Source: SR-FBR-E99 sp963732365 | GTDB lineage: Bacteria; Bacteroidota; Bacteroidia; Bacteroidales; VadinHA17 | DNA length: 64,000 bases | Assembly: GCA_963732365.1 (NCBI GenBank) | Contig: CAVSZC010000005.1 | Span: 1,364,001 to 1,428,000 of the forward strand | Reading direction: 5' to 3' | Shown: positions 19,215 to 28,525 of the stretch, piece after piece | Numbering within the stretch: the first letter of the stretch is position 1 | Layout of the letters: each line of letters begins with the position of its first letter | The notes under the pieces: generated by a model | The model's database searches: none | What the model was told of the DNA's origin: nothing | The model's input: only the letters and a program-made list of their open reading frames with translations | Position numbers and translations under genes: made by a program

Positions 19215-20219
19215 TTATTGTTCTTTATACCTGTCTAGTGCACTTTGCCAGATGCCCCTTACATGCTCTGCCAGGGAGGGAGGAGATGTTACTTTTACGG
19301 CGTCGCCGAAGCGGAGGATGCACTCATTGATAAACTCCTCAGTCACCTTGACATGAAGCTTCACCGTCAGGTCGCCCGTGCCGTTGCCGCTGAGCATCTC
19401 CTGTGAGCGGTGCAGAGGCAAAGAGACTATATATGGAGCCACCGCCGGAGTGAACGTCAGTATCACATCCTCGGACTTTAGTCCAAAGGCGTAAACGCCT
19501 ACGGCATCGTACAGCACCCTGAAGATCTCATCGTAGAAGTCCGGCTCCTGTATGAACTGCCTTTCCGTTACGGTCAGGTCACATATCCTGTCGAGTCCGA
19601 AGATGCGGGTTGCGCTTTTCTCCCTGCCGATGACATACCAGCGGTTGCGGTGTTCCTTGAGTATGTAGGGCTGCATTGTTCGCTCTGTGGCCTCATCGGA
19701 GCCGAAGCGGCAGTGAGTGAAGGTTATCTCCCTCTTCTCGTAGATAGCCTCGTAGAGGGGCGAGAGGTGATGTCTCCCTGAAAAGCCCTTGGTGTATTCA
19801 AAGAGGATGTATTTGTCGATCCTGTCGTCGGGGTACTGCCGGACCAGCTCGAAGTGGTCGCTCAGGGTCTCGATTGATTCCTTCAGCATCTTGAACTCCT
19901 GTGCATCGCCGAAGATCTGAAGCTTCTTCAAAAGCATCTGCAGCATGCGCACGGCGTCAGGTGTCAGGGGGACGTCAAATTCCCAGTCCCCGGTATACCT
20001 GTAGCATTTTTCCCTGCGGTCATACTCGAGTGGCGCACCTCTCTCGTTCCTGAGGAAGCCGAGGTCCTTCTCGAGAGTTGATCCCGAGACGTCGTATCCT
20101 TCTTCCCTGAGGTGCTGCAGCAGGTCCTCGCGTGTGGGGTAACCGGTTCTGTACCTGTTCCTCTTCACCTGCGAGTGGATGATGAGGTATCTCAGGTAGG
20201 CGTTCTTGTTCTTGGGCAT
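19215..20219 (-). CDS. WYL-domain transcriptional regulator
   Basis: From ATG 20219 the product is 334 residues, MPKNKNAYLRYLIIHSQVKR; the frame is open to 20264 but that extension looks like leader. An N-terminal winged helix (TREDLLQHLREEGYDVSGSTLEKDL) is followed by the WYL domain with NRWYVIGREKSATRIFGLDRI near 215 and a C-terminal WCX-like part. WYL regulators bind nucleic acid or nucleotide ligands and control many phage-defence loci (e.g. BrxR, CapW). The AAA ATPase gene follows by 112 bp, its most likely target operon. Confidence 0.88.
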   Translation of the reverse strand: MPKNKNAYLRYLIIHSQVKRNRYRTGYPTREDLLQHLREEGYDVSGSTLEKDLGFLRNERGAPLEYDRREKCYRYTGDWEFDVPLTPDAVRMLQMLLKKLQIFGDAQEFKMLKESIETLSDHFELVRQYPDDRIDKYILFEYTKGFSGRHHLSPLYEAIYEKREITFTHCRFGSDEATERTMQPYILKEHRNRWYVIGREKSATRIFGLDRICDLTVTERQFIQEPDFYDEIFRVLYDAVGVYAFGLKSEDVILTFTPAVAPYIVSLPLHRSQEMLSGNGTGDLTVKLHVKVTEEFINECILRFGDAVKVTSPPSLAEHVRGIWQSALDRYKEQ

Positions 20220-20280
20220 AGCGGGCTGGTAATGGATTAAAGATAGGAAAAAATAAGAGAACAACCGATGGTGATTGGCG

Positions 20281-20345
20281 ATTTGAGGTGCAGGGTACAG
20301 GGTTCAAGGTACAAGGTACAAGGTGCAGGGTTCACAGGGCGCTGG
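20281..20345. repeat. GGTACAAGGTGCAGG-type repeat module
   Basis: Tandem variants of TTCAAGGTACAAGG and GTGCAGGGTTC next to GATTTGAGG. The same module recurs at 9290-9325, 36445-36475 and 57095-57130 in intergenic DNA. Confidence 0.7.
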
Positions 20346-20545
20346 GGCGACTTGGCGAAGGAACGATAGAGAGACTCTGGGAGAAAGAGACTGATAGATT
20401 TGCTCCACCTTTTTCCCAACTGACAGAGAGTGATAAGAGTATGGGTATATTACTTACTATTAGATTATCATAAGTGCAGGTGCAAGAACAGAAACCATGA
20501 CTTACGATTTACCTTTGTTGTTCGTGTTCGCTGTTGTTAAATTTG

Positions 20546-21469
20546 TTAATGTTCTCCAAGATATCTGTCTATCAGTTCTTTAGTCCAATTGGCTTGAACT
20601 TGTTGTCTAAGTTTCATAATAAAGTCATCTAAGTACCTGATATAAAATCCTGTGGCTCTTTCATCATAAGTCTTTAGGAATGGGTCATAGGAATTAAATT
20701 GCATCGTATAATAATTGACGGCAAGTTGACACTCCACATTCTTTTTTGGGAAGAGAAAAATAAAGAAACCTTCATCAAACTTTTCCTTCTTGTGTCTTAG
20801 GTGGGCAATTGAAAGTAGGTGGTCCCGCCAGATTTGCTGAATGGGTCTTTGTTGCAGGTTTTCTAAACTTTCAGATTTAAATAATCCAGATTCAATTGTT
20901 AATTCATGATATCTTGCTTTGGGAGGTGATGGTTTGTCCTTTAGGTTTTCTGAGTACTTCACTTCTATTCCAACAAATCCTTGTGTGTTTGTCAAGGTTT
21001 TGTATTTTATGAAGACATCAAATGCTGAGTGGTCACAAGTATATTCACAATTACCCCGACCAGATGAATGCTCAAAAAGTATTTCCTCTATTTCAAGTAT
21101 TCTATCAGGGAATAAGTCACGAAAAAATCGTGTTGCAAGGTTATTATCATAAGCTAATTCACCAAACATATTAAATGCCAATGGTTGGCTTGAAAGGAGA
21201 TTTGTGAAAAGTCTATTCTTTTCAATTTTTGCGCCATTTTCTTTATTTGCCAGGGCTTTGATTACTATGTTCAGAATGTTTTCAGACAGGAAATTAGCTC
21301 CGGTTTTAAATGCGTAACTTTTCTCAATATAGTTACCTAATTCGATGGTTTTTCCCTTATTGTTTTTATATGATCCAATTGGTAAATTGTGTTTCTTTCG
21401 CCAATTGTCTTGTAGTTGTCTTGCAAATGCAGCAAACTCCGTGTCACCTTTTACTTTGATTTTAGTCAT
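20546..21469 (-). CDS. PGN_0703-type putative restriction endonuclease
   Basis: 307 residues. The core YTCDHSAFDVFIKY...GFVGIEVKYSENL (about residues 140-175) gives the D-x(n)-E-x-K catalytic pattern of PD-(D/E)XK nucleases. The protein resembles the family annotated as PGN_0703-like putative restriction endonuclease, seen in Bacteroidota. No methylase is adjacent, so it could be an orphan or a modification-dependent enzyme. The flanks are AT-rich and gene-poor, as if it were an independent cargo unit. Confidence 0.72.
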   Translation of the reverse strand: MTKIKVKGDTEFAAFARQLQDNWRKKHNLPIGSYKNNKGKTIELGNYIEKSYAFKTGANFLSENILNIVIKALANKENGAKIEKNRLFTNLLSSQPLAFNMFGELAYDNNLATRFFRDLFPDRILEIEEILFEHSSGRGNCEYTCDHSAFDVFIKYKTLTNTQGFVGIEVKYSENLKDKPSPPKARYHELTIESGLFKSESLENLQQRPIQQIWRDHLLSIAHLRHKKEKFDEGFFIFLFPKKNVECQLAVNYYTMQFNSYDPFLKTYDERATGFYIRYLDDFIMKLRQQVQANWTKELIDRYLGEH

Positions 21470-21764
21470 CTTGATATGGTTGTTAAGTGTCAGTAGGCTA
21501 ATTGTTTGAAGTTAACAGCCAGGTGTATAATTATTGCCGCTGGCCTTTTACTATTTTAAGCTTAGGACTTTTCATTGCATTTAAATGCTGTATATCGGTG
21601 GTTCAGCGGCATTTAAGTTACCGCATCTATTCCATAGTCCAACACTTTACCCGATGAGTGTGCAAAGAAATAATAATCTTATGCAGGTTAATTCAAGTTT
21701 TAATATTGAAGTTTAGTTCTCGACATGGTTGATTAACTTGAGAATGGATGCCATAACAAAACTT

Positions 21765-22061
21765 CTAATGCATTAAATTTGGATATTTATCAAAAACATT
21801 TAAATAATTACCACCGCAGACACAGCCTTCCGCTTTGCATTTTTCACAAAGCTGCTTCTCAGTTTTACACCTATCACATTCAACATGTACTGATTGTACT
21901 GTATCCATGCTTCCAAATTCGGAACCGCATTTTACGCAATTTCCTTTAGCTATAACTAACATTTTTCTCGGATTAAGTTCTACTTCGACTTTTTTCTTAC
22001 ACATAACTCTTGCGAGTACTAAGCGTTGAGGATTACGGGCTTTCTCACTGACCTCTGACAC
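21765..22061 (-). CDS. small cysteine-rich zinc-ribbon protein
   Basis: 98 residues from GTG 22061 (an ATG at 22004 is an alternative). Pairs CVKCGSEF, ECDRCKTEKQLCEKCKAEGCVCGG form two or three CxxC knuckles that probably bind zinc. Function unknown. An inverted 8-mer (AGCGTTGA at 22065 region, TCAACGCT near 22107) lies just upstream. The gene is one of several short, isolated minus-strand genes here. Confidence 0.6.
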   Translation of the reverse strand: MSEVSEKARNPQRLVLARVMCKKKVEVELNPRKMLVIAKGNCVKCGSEFGSMDTVQSVHVECDRCKTEKQLCEKCKAEGCVCGGNYLNVFDKYPNLMH

Positions 22062-22186
22062 AAGCGTTGATGTGTATTAGAGACATCGAATAAGCATGTA
22101 AACCTCAACGCTATATGCCCTATATTGGGAGCCGTTCCTCTATTTAACCTCATAATTTAAATTTTTTCTTCCTGGTTGTTGTCGAG

Positions 22187-22786
22187 TTATAGCTCATCGA
22201 TAGCCTTTGCTCTTATAATATCGCCATTGATTTTGTCATAATATGCTAATATTACAAAGCAACTATTTACTCCATCGTGTTCGATTGACAGCTGAATACT
22301 TCCTTTATCAGTTTCGTAGGTTGTGTAATATTTGCAGTTATCCATTTTAACTGCGTGCATTCTATCGCCATCATCTCTTGGTTCTGAATAAGTATCAAAT
22401 TTCTCAACACACTCTGACGGTTCGCCATACTTTTCCGTCAACATTTCTTTCAATGAAAAGTAATTAGACGAAAGTAAAGACCAAGTATCATATTCAGGGA
22501 AAATAACTGTTATTTTACTAACTAAATCCTTTTGTTTTAGTGTAGCTACCCCTACAGTACAATTTTTATACGATGCAAAATCACCTTTTAACATTGCAAC
22601 TCCATCTTCAGTACCTATATGGGTAAATCCACTATTTTTCATCTTTAAAACATACTCACTGAGCGTACCGTCAATAGGAACTCCTTTAAACGTCAGGTGA
22701 GGAGATGAATCGGCACTCACTGGAGTTTGAGCAAAAGCAATACCTACATTTAAGAGTACGAATGCTATGACTATAATCTTTTTCAT
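22187..22786 (-). CDS. exported protein of unknown function
   Basis: 199 residues beginning with a clear signal peptide, MKKIIVIAFVLLNVGIAFAQ. The mature part starts TPVSADSSPHLTFKGVPIDG and contains VIFPEYDTWSLLSSNYFSLK and CKYYTTYETDKGSIQLSI. The opening 'HLTFKGVPIDG' is a pattern seen in many short exported Bacteroidales proteins. No enzymatic motif is visible. Confidence 0.75.
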   Translation of the reverse strand: MKKIIVIAFVLLNVGIAFAQTPVSADSSPHLTFKGVPIDGTLSEYVLKMKNSGFTHIGTEDGVAMLKGDFASYKNCTVGVATLKQKDLVSKITVIFPEYDTWSLLSSNYFSLKEMLTEKYGEPSECVEKFDTYSEPRDDGDRMHAVKMDNCKYYTTYETDKGSIQLSIEHDGVNSCFVILAYYDKINGDIIRAKAIDEL

Positions 22787-23247
22787 ATCGTGGTGTATTT
22801 ACAAGTTATACAATGGAAAATTACTGAAAATTAGTTTAAAATTCTAATCATGTTTTGTCTCATGTTTAGTTTATACTGAAGCATAACGGCCCCGCAGTAT
22901 TTTTAGTCGAAATTACTCCATGCAGCATCCGGGCAGACGCCTGGTCCCCGCCGGCAGGCGGGACGCGAAGCTGTCACAGTGCAAGGCACTCCTTCGCCAA
23001 GGCTTCGGAGTCCGAGGGAGGGTATGCGCGTGTTTTTGCCATCATGGTACAAATTTTATTGGGTTCTGGCGCGATTGCGGTACAAGCTTAATCGAAGGCA
23101 GAAAACTGTCAAGTTATTCTGGAGTTTAATTGCGAGCAGATGCGCGTGTCCGGGTGCAAGTATCAGTAGGATTTGTCATGGGAGCAGGATCAAGCATAAA
23201 TCGTGACAAGCCTATTAAACATATCGTCCGTGTTAGCGGTTCGGCAT
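22787..23247. other. intergenic region with shared 3'-flank element
   Basis: About 460 bp without a supported gene. The last 75 bp (about 23165-23238) repeat the sequence found at about 36610-36684: both contain CGTGACAAGCCTATTAAACA followed by TAYCGWCCGTGTTA. See the cassette-boundary findings. Confidence 0.6.
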
Positions 23248-24273
23248 TTATAATGCTAGAGTATATTCGTTAAATAATTCTTCTAACTCTTCTGTTGGAT
23301 GGAAACCCCATTCAATCTTTTCATGCACAAACAATCCATCTTCATAGGATATTTTTGCAAGTGCATGAGGCAAATCCTTGTGAGACACTTGTACCGGACG
23401 TTCAGCTATGGTTATAGGGGTATATTCACCATCTTCACCTTCTCGCCATTCATAAGCAGACACTGTTAGTACATATAGAGTATGCCTGTCTTTAGAAAAT
23501 GCTCTTTTCTTGACCACGTATTCTCCATTATGGTTTCTAAAGAAAACCGCTCCCTCATTCAACCTCTTATAGTAAACTGTTAATGGATCACCTTCAAACG
23601 CTTGTGGAGTACTCGGATATTCGTTTGGTTTATCAAAAGGAGTAATAATACGTTGCGCCGCATTAGACGTTTTAGACAATATATAATTGGGTTGTGTATT
23701 AAGTGAAGTTTGATCGATTTCTCGATTAAAAATCCATTTGTCTAATGATAAACCAGTCGACTTTCTGTCACTAACTGACCAAGCCAACATTCGCTCCAAA
23801 CTAACTTTAGCCTCCTCTGCAGATACCGCTTGCATCCAGCTAAGATTAGGTTCGGGAAATTGGTTTCGATATTTCTCTGGATTAGCCAGAAAATTCTCAA
23901 CACTACCACAGACAAAGGCGATACGCTTGGCTGTAATTGGATTAAGCAATACATTTTCTAACCTTGTTACCCATCTTAAATTATCAGGTCTATTGTTTCG
24001 TTTGTTGGTGTCTATGTGGTCAACAACATGTTCTTTTGTTGGTGGTTCTCCGTGAAATGCAGTAGCAACTATTCTGTGAATACGAACAGAAGCAATTTCT
24101 AAATAACCTGTCTTGAAGTTTGGTTTGCCAAAAGTCCATTTATTGTCTGTCGGTCGAGTTCGTTTATTATTAGGAGCGTGTCGTAATACAGCACCATTAT
24201 CCCGAACAGAGTAATGCTCATTTTTATAATGGCATTCTTGAATGCCATTATAAGTTTCAAGTAAATTTTCCAT
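23248..24273 (-). CDS. HNH endonuclease (NUMOD4-HNH, homing type)
   Basis: 341 residues. The N-terminal part has a NUMOD4-like segment (YSVRDNGAVLRHAP), and the HNH core is VRIHRIVATAFHG...HVVDHIDTNKRNNRPDNLRWVT (about residues 62-105), with the His-Asn-Asn pattern intact. The remaining 230 residues are unfamiliar. HNH enzymes of this type cut DNA and often act as homing or restriction nucleases. The start codon is 5 bp after the stop of the XRE gene, so the two form an operon controlled by the operator at 24866-24887. Confidence 0.85.
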   Translation of the reverse strand: MENLLETYNGIQECHYKNEHYSVRDNGAVLRHAPNNKRTRPTDNKWTFGKPNFKTGYLEIASVRIHRIVATAFHGEPPTKEHVVDHIDTNKRNNRPDNLRWVTRLENVLLNPITAKRIAFVCGSVENFLANPEKYRNQFPEPNLSWMQAVSAEEAKVSLERMLAWSVSDRKSTGLSLDKWIFNREIDQTSLNTQPNYILSKTSNAAQRIITPFDKPNEYPSTPQAFEGDPLTVYYKRLNEGAVFFRNHNGEYVVKKRAFSKDRHTLYVLTVSAYEWREGEDGEYTPITIAERPVQVSHKDLPHALAKISYEDGLFVHEKIEWGFHPTEELEELFNEYTLAL

Positions 24274-24278
24274 ATTGA

Positions 24279-24794
24279 TTACATTTGATTGGGTACAAAA
24301 TCAATATGGTATCCTAAAACAAATGCTAACTTTGAAAGAATATCAAGTCCAACGGAATATTTGCCTTGTTCAATTCTGCTGAGATTTGCAGCGTCTATAT
24401 TTGCTAACTTTGCTAAATTTTTTGCTTCTATTCCTTTTTCTTCCCGAATTGTGCGAATTTTTTTTCCTATTCGAGTTCTTTCTCCTTGTCTGTCTCCGGA
24501 ACTCATTCCCATAAATGTGACACCATTTAGGAATAAATCACGCCAGATGTTTTCGGTCATTATTTCTTTGTCAGCAGAGAAGTTTTTGTCAAAAACATAT
24601 TCTACTAAATGTAGTTGATAATGACGAGTTTCTTCGCTGTTGTAAATCCCAATTTGAGCAAGTACAGAAAAAACTTCCCCATCTGGAGCAACAACCTCGA
24701 CCATTTTGTCGTCAATAATTCTTGCTTTTGACTTAAATTGAAAGTCTAAAAATTCTTTTTCACTTGCGAAAAATTCTTTGTTTTCTTTTTTCAT
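24279..24794 (-). CDS. XRE-family regulator with N-terminal sensor-like part
   Basis: I choose ATG 24794 (171 residues, MKKENKEFFASEKEFLDF). The frame is open to 24884, but that stretch runs through the promoter and a palindromic operator. The N-terminal half (VVAPDGEVFSVLAQIGIYN) is unknown. The C-terminal HTH is IGKKIRTIREEKGIEAKNLA followed by IDAANLSRIEQGKYSVGLDI. It probably represses its own operon and thereby the HNH nuclease, as C-proteins do in restriction systems. Confidence 0.85.
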   Translation of the reverse strand: MKKENKEFFASEKEFLDFQFKSKARIIDDKMVEVVAPDGEVFSVLAQIGIYNSEETRHYQLHLVEYVFDKNFSADKEIMTENIWRDLFLNGVTFMGMSSGDRQGERTRIGKKIRTIREEKGIEAKNLAKLANIDAANLSRIEQGKYSVGLDILSKLAFVLGYHIDFVPNQM

Positions 24795-24845
24795 AACATT
24801 TTTTACCGCATTTATAGTGTTGTCGCCACTTTTATGGTTATGAAG

Positions 24846-24853
24846 CAAAGATA
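24846..24853 (-). promoter_or_regulatory. -7 box of the XRE-HNH operon
   Basis: Minus strand TATCTTTG, an exact match to Bacteroidota TAnnTTTG, 52 bp before the chosen XRE start. The expected -33 position falls inside the palindrome 24866-24887. Confidence 0.6.
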
Positions 24854-24865
24854 AGGAGAAAATTA

Positions 24866-24887
24866 TAATTGGCATATATGCCAATTA
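24866..24887. promoter_or_regulatory. 22-bp perfect palindrome, probable XRE operator
   Basis: The core AATTGGCATATATGCCAATT (24867-24886) is a perfect palindrome, extended by one T/A pair. It covers the -33 region of the XRE-HNH promoter and ends 7 bp from the stop of the next gene. A protein bound here would block transcription. Confidence 0.65.
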
Positions 24888-24893
24888 GTAAAT

Positions 24894-25289
24894 TTAATAG
24901 ATGCGAAGAACCAATCTGTTTTTTTCTTCTGCTGACCATTGTACCTGCCACGCTCTGCCGTCTATTTGGTCGAGTAGAATGAAATTAAAGATGTTTGTTG
25001 TTGGATAAAGAAAAAATCTTCCATTTCTCTCATCCTCTTTATTCACGAGGCTGATGTCCGATAGTGGATACTCGAAATGGTCATTTTTTCCTGTACCCCA
25101 TTGTACATGACTCATCTGTCCATTTCGGGTATTTAATTTGATAAATGTGTAGTTGTTTTTTGTGGCAAAAAGCCTGTACACAACACTACTATCTGTAGAA
25201 ATATTTTGGATTGGTGTTTCCGATGTATTTTGAGCAAATGAAATAGTTGTTAACAATGTGAAAGTCAATGTTGCTAATATCGTTTTCAT
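24894..25289 (-). CDS. small exported protein of unknown function
   Basis: 131 residues with signal peptide MKTILATLTFTLLTTISFAQ. The mature part has two similar strands, KLNTRNGQMSHVQWGTGKND and LDQIDGRAWQVQWSAEEKNR, each with a VQW core, which suggests an internal duplication of a beta unit. Similar short exported proteins are common in Bacteroidota. It stops 7 bp before the XRE operator. Confidence 0.72.
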   Translation of the reverse strand: MKTILATLTFTLLTTISFAQNTSETPIQNISTDSSVVYRLFATKNNYTFIKLNTRNGQMSHVQWGTGKNDHFEYPLSDISLVNKEDERNGRFFLYPTTNIFNFILLDQIDGRAWQVQWSAEEKNRLVLRIY

Positions 25290-25740
25290 AATTTTAAGAT
25301 TTAAGATTGTTTTTCAAATGTACTTTTTTTGCTGACCGCTAACTAGCTTATGGAGATAGTTTTATTATCCAACTGTCTTTGAGAAACATTATCTGATTGT
25401 TGATGTTTGTGATCCATATAAATTCAATTTGAGGTTATTTGTATACTATTAATGCGTTATAGCAGATAATAACTATACACTGCATGGTATATATCATTGA
25501 AGTCTTAAAAACTATGTTAACTCAGAACAGTGATATCAAAGTTAAACAAAATGATTTAAGAAAACCAGGTGTTGGGAGGGTTTTTCAGGAAAGGAGCGGG
25601 AGAGAGGTCATGCGGTCATGCAGGGTTAGGGTCCTGATCAATAGCTTTTCCTTTCTCTGGGGTTAAGTGGCACTCATTGAATTAATTCCGAATCATGAAC
25701 TTAAGTTGGCCCGTACTAGTAGTGGTTTCATTAAATGAAG
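25290..25740. other. intergenic region, box of cassette A
   Basis: No gene is supported in 450 bp. Contains ACCGCTAAC at 25335-25343, the right box of candidate cassette A. The rest is AT-rich and featureless apart from a short G-rich stretch near 25570-25630. Confidence 0.6.
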
Positions 25741-28476
25741 CTAATGAGAAAAACCTCTAATTATTTCAGTCAATCTCTGAATCTCATTTGACTCATTTGT
25801 CTTAAATCTGAAAATTGGAATATTGTTTGACTGCAACACCCTGTTTTTAATATGATCATGTTTAGTTTGCTTCTTATTTTGCTCGTGATATCTTATGCCA
25901 TCTACCTCAAGAACAAACAGCCTTTCCTTTGACACTTTATTGTAGAACAGAAAATCCACATGGGTCCACGGATGAAGGATATATCTTCGTTCTTCATCAC
26001 TAAATGTATTTGGAACTTTAACCAGTTTCCCGAGTCTTGTATGCATCGAATAACCAATATAGCTATGATGCTCCAAAACCTGATTGATCAGGTCACACAT
26101 CAACAGTTCCGTTTTATGTTTATCAGGGCTTTGTTTATATTTCGTTAAAAGTGTATTCGTATGTTCAGAGTACAGCAAATCAAATACCGAGGTTACAGTC
26201 GACTCACGAGTTACATCGTAACCATAGAGATACTCAGCATACTTAATGAAATCATTGACAACATTGTTAGATGAATGATAGACTTTATCTGCTACGATCA
26301 CTGTTACTTTGTTTCTGCCTCTTGAGATTGCAACATTCAGCAGTTTTGCATTCGTGACAAAATCGTAAAGTCTGTTCTCTACATTATTTGGGTTTTTATC
26401 CAATGAATTCACAACAAAAGAGAGAATAACCTCTTCCTTTTGCCTGCCCTGGAATTTATGAATGGTGTCTGCTTCTATTCGGTCAGTACGATACTTGCTA
26501 GTAATAAGATTTGCCTGGTACCGGAATGGTGAAATGATTCCGATACTATTTGATATAGATTCTTTCAGGATGTTCTCAATCTCATCGATTTCCCTTTGGT
26601 TGTATAAACCACTGCCGCCTGGATTACTTCTGGCATGATTTCCAGGCGCTGTTTTTATGACTTCAATGTGCTTCCCTGTATTCTTTGTCATTGCGACCAA
26701 TTCACCATCATAAAACAGCTTGTTGCAGAAGTTTATTATGTCTGGTGCACAGCGATAATGTTCCCTCAATAGAGTTGTCGGCACGCCTGATACGGAGTCT
26801 TTAACAGACCTTAGTATTGAGTTAGATTCGTAATGGTATGGTTCCGGGACAGCATATTCTTTGGATAATCTCGCTGACTCTTGAAAAAGTCTTTCTTCCT
26901 CAATTTGCTGAAGCTGACGAGAATCTCCAACGACAACCAGGTTCTGCGCACAACTCATAGCAAGCACACTGCTTAACAGGTCTCCCTGGGATGCCTCATC
27001 GATGATTAAATAATCAAAGGTGAACCCCTTTGGTGCATTGTTAAGTAAGGATTGTGAAGTACTTAATACTACCGGGTATCTAAGTAAGAAGTTATTAAAG
27101 TAATACTTATATGATTCCTTACTGAATTCTTTGATCCCGTTTTTCTGATAGTGCTCCCTGATATGCTTATCCAAGTATAAACGATATAACGATTTGAGTT
27201 CTTTTCGAACTCGTTCTTTGCTTTGATTTTCGAGAAACTTCTTATTGAATTCTATTTTCCTGATAAGTGTACTAATTTTCGTCTGATAATAGAGTTTTTC
27301 AGCATTGCTTAAAAGAACATTAGCATCCTGAAGTGCAATCTTAACCTTGAATTTTCTACCGAGTTTCCATCTTTCAAAAAACCCTAACTTCTCAGGCTTT
27401 TCCAGACGGGTAATCAATGTCATATAATCTTTTGGATTTAATCTTTGATCAATGATCAGGGCATCATCTGAAAGGTTGTCGTAGTGTCTTTTTTCGTTTT
27501 GTATATCATTGAGTTGAGATTCAAGGTCAGATGTTTCAACTTCTGTATCCTGAATCTTTGTCATTTGAGCACTTAATTCGGTAATTCTTGCACTATGATG
27601 AGATTTGATTGGTTCCTCTGGTTGTTCAAGGAACAATGAGAGCTCTCCATTCATTTCAGATTCAAAGAACTGTACTACATTGGTTTGACTACCCAGCCTG
27701 GCAGCAATAAAAGAAAGCTTCTCTTCACTAAGCTTTTCGAAGACATTCTCAATAGCAGTATTGTTGTTCGAGACAACAGCACAATTCTTCCCACGAGAAA
27801 TGATATTTGCAATCAGATTAAGAATGGTTTGAGTCTTTCCAGTACCAGGCGGACCTTCAATAATTGACATGTTGTTTTTCAGCGCCATGTCAATGGCTCT
27901 GATCTGGCTTTGATTAAAATCAAATGGGAGAATCATCAATCCCTTGTCATTAATGGGATTACACTGTCCTTTTAAAAAATCAATAAGCACTGAATTATTA
28001 GAGGGAGTGGTAATGCGTTTATAGTTCTGGGCCAGGAAATATAAAGGGCTTTCTTTTTCAGCAATCATTCCGGCGTATTCCGCCAGCTTATAATAATATG
28101 TGAAGATGTCTTTATACTTGCTGGTTATTAATGTAGTATTAGTAGTGAAAGTGGAACCTGTTCCATCATACACTCGAAAATATCCGTTTTCAAACTGATC
28201 TAGTTTATACGCTGAAACTATTTCACCATCTACATATACATCTTGTTTGTCTATGTTGACTGTATTTACTTTTTTAAGGAACTGAACGTTTTCGTATTTA
28301 TAGAAGAAATATTTGTCTGCACCTTTAAAGTAAATGTTGTATCCAGTAAATCTTCCGTTATAATAAGCTCTGAATATTGTTGAAACAGACAAGGTTTTGT
28401 CTTCCCATTTGTGCTTTGCTTTATTGAAAAGCAAAACTGCAATGTCCTCTTTGTTTAGTTGAACCTTTTGATCCAT
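25741..28476 (-). CDS. UPF1/DNA2-like superfamily 1 helicase with DUF2726-like nuclease tail
   Basis: 911 residues. Motif I is IIEGPPGTGKTQTILNLIAN near 208; a coiled-coil-like insertion follows (about 285-420); motif II YLIIDEASQGDLLSS near 490; motif III VVGDSRQLQQ; motif IV region LREHYRCAPDIINF near 570; motif V ADTIHKFQGRQKEEVI and motif VI NVAISRGRNKVTVI near 720. The C-terminus has FVLEVDGIRYHEQNKKQ...RVLQSNNIPIFRFKT, the conserved Vsr/DUF2726 PD-(D/E)XK-like pattern. Helicase plus nuclease single-gene loci of this kind are commonly found in defence islands. No close partner gene is present. Confidence 0.88.
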   Translation of the reverse strand: MDQKVQLNKEDIAVLLFNKAKHKWEDKTLSVSTIFRAYYNGRFTGYNIYFKGADKYFFYKYENVQFLKKVNTVNIDKQDVYVDGEIVSAYKLDQFENGYFRVYDGTGSTFTTNTTLITSKYKDIFTYYYKLAEYAGMIAEKESPLYFLAQNYKRITTPSNNSVLIDFLKGQCNPINDKGLMILPFDFNQSQIRAIDMALKNNMSIIEGPPGTGKTQTILNLIANIISRGKNCAVVSNNNTAIENVFEKLSEEKLSFIAARLGSQTNVVQFFESEMNGELSLFLEQPEEPIKSHHSARITELSAQMTKIQDTEVETSDLESQLNDIQNEKRHYDNLSDDALIIDQRLNPKDYMTLITRLEKPEKLGFFERWKLGRKFKVKIALQDANVLLSNAEKLYYQTKISTLIRKIEFNKKFLENQSKERVRKELKSLYRLYLDKHIREHYQKNGIKEFSKESYKYYFNNFLLRYPVVLSTSQSLLNNAPKGFTFDYLIIDEASQGDLLSSVLAMSCAQNLVVVGDSRQLQQIEEERLFQESARLSKEYAVPEPYHYESNSILRSVKDSVSGVPTTLLREHYRCAPDIINFCNKLFYDGELVAMTKNTGKHIEVIKTAPGNHARSNPGGSGLYNQREIDEIENILKESISNSIGIISPFRYQANLITSKYRTDRIEADTIHKFQGRQKEEVILSFVVNSLDKNPNNVENRLYDFVTNAKLLNVAISRGRNKVTVIVADKVYHSSNNVVNDFIKYAEYLYGYDVTRESTVTSVFDLLYSEHTNTLLTKYKQSPDKHKTELLMCDLINQVLEHHSYIGYSMHTRLGKLVKVPNTFSDEERRYILHPWTHVDFLFYNKVSKERLFVLEVDGIRYHEQNKKQTKHDHIKNRVLQSNNIPIFRFKTNESNEIQRLTEIIRGFSH

Positions 28477-28525
28477 TTACTACTGATCTAGAATCAACGT
28501 TTAATGCCTATTGGAGTTAAAGGTT

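Larger units (their letters stand above)
23232..25343 (-). mobile_element. candidate cassette A (HNH, XRE, exported protein)
   Basis: GTTAGCGGT at 23232-23240 and ACCGCTAAC at 25335-25343 are exact reverse complements and enclose three co-oriented genes. The left box lies 8 bp from the HNH stop and is preceded by TCGTCCGT, a flank shared with four other units. The layout resembles an integron cassette with R'/R'' boxes; it is a hypothesis. Confidence 0.35.

Noticed and set aside
22065..22116. Inverted AGCGTTGA/TCAACGCT pair as another cassette boundary
   Set aside because: It lies upstream of the gene rather than around it and lacks the CCGTGTTA flank.
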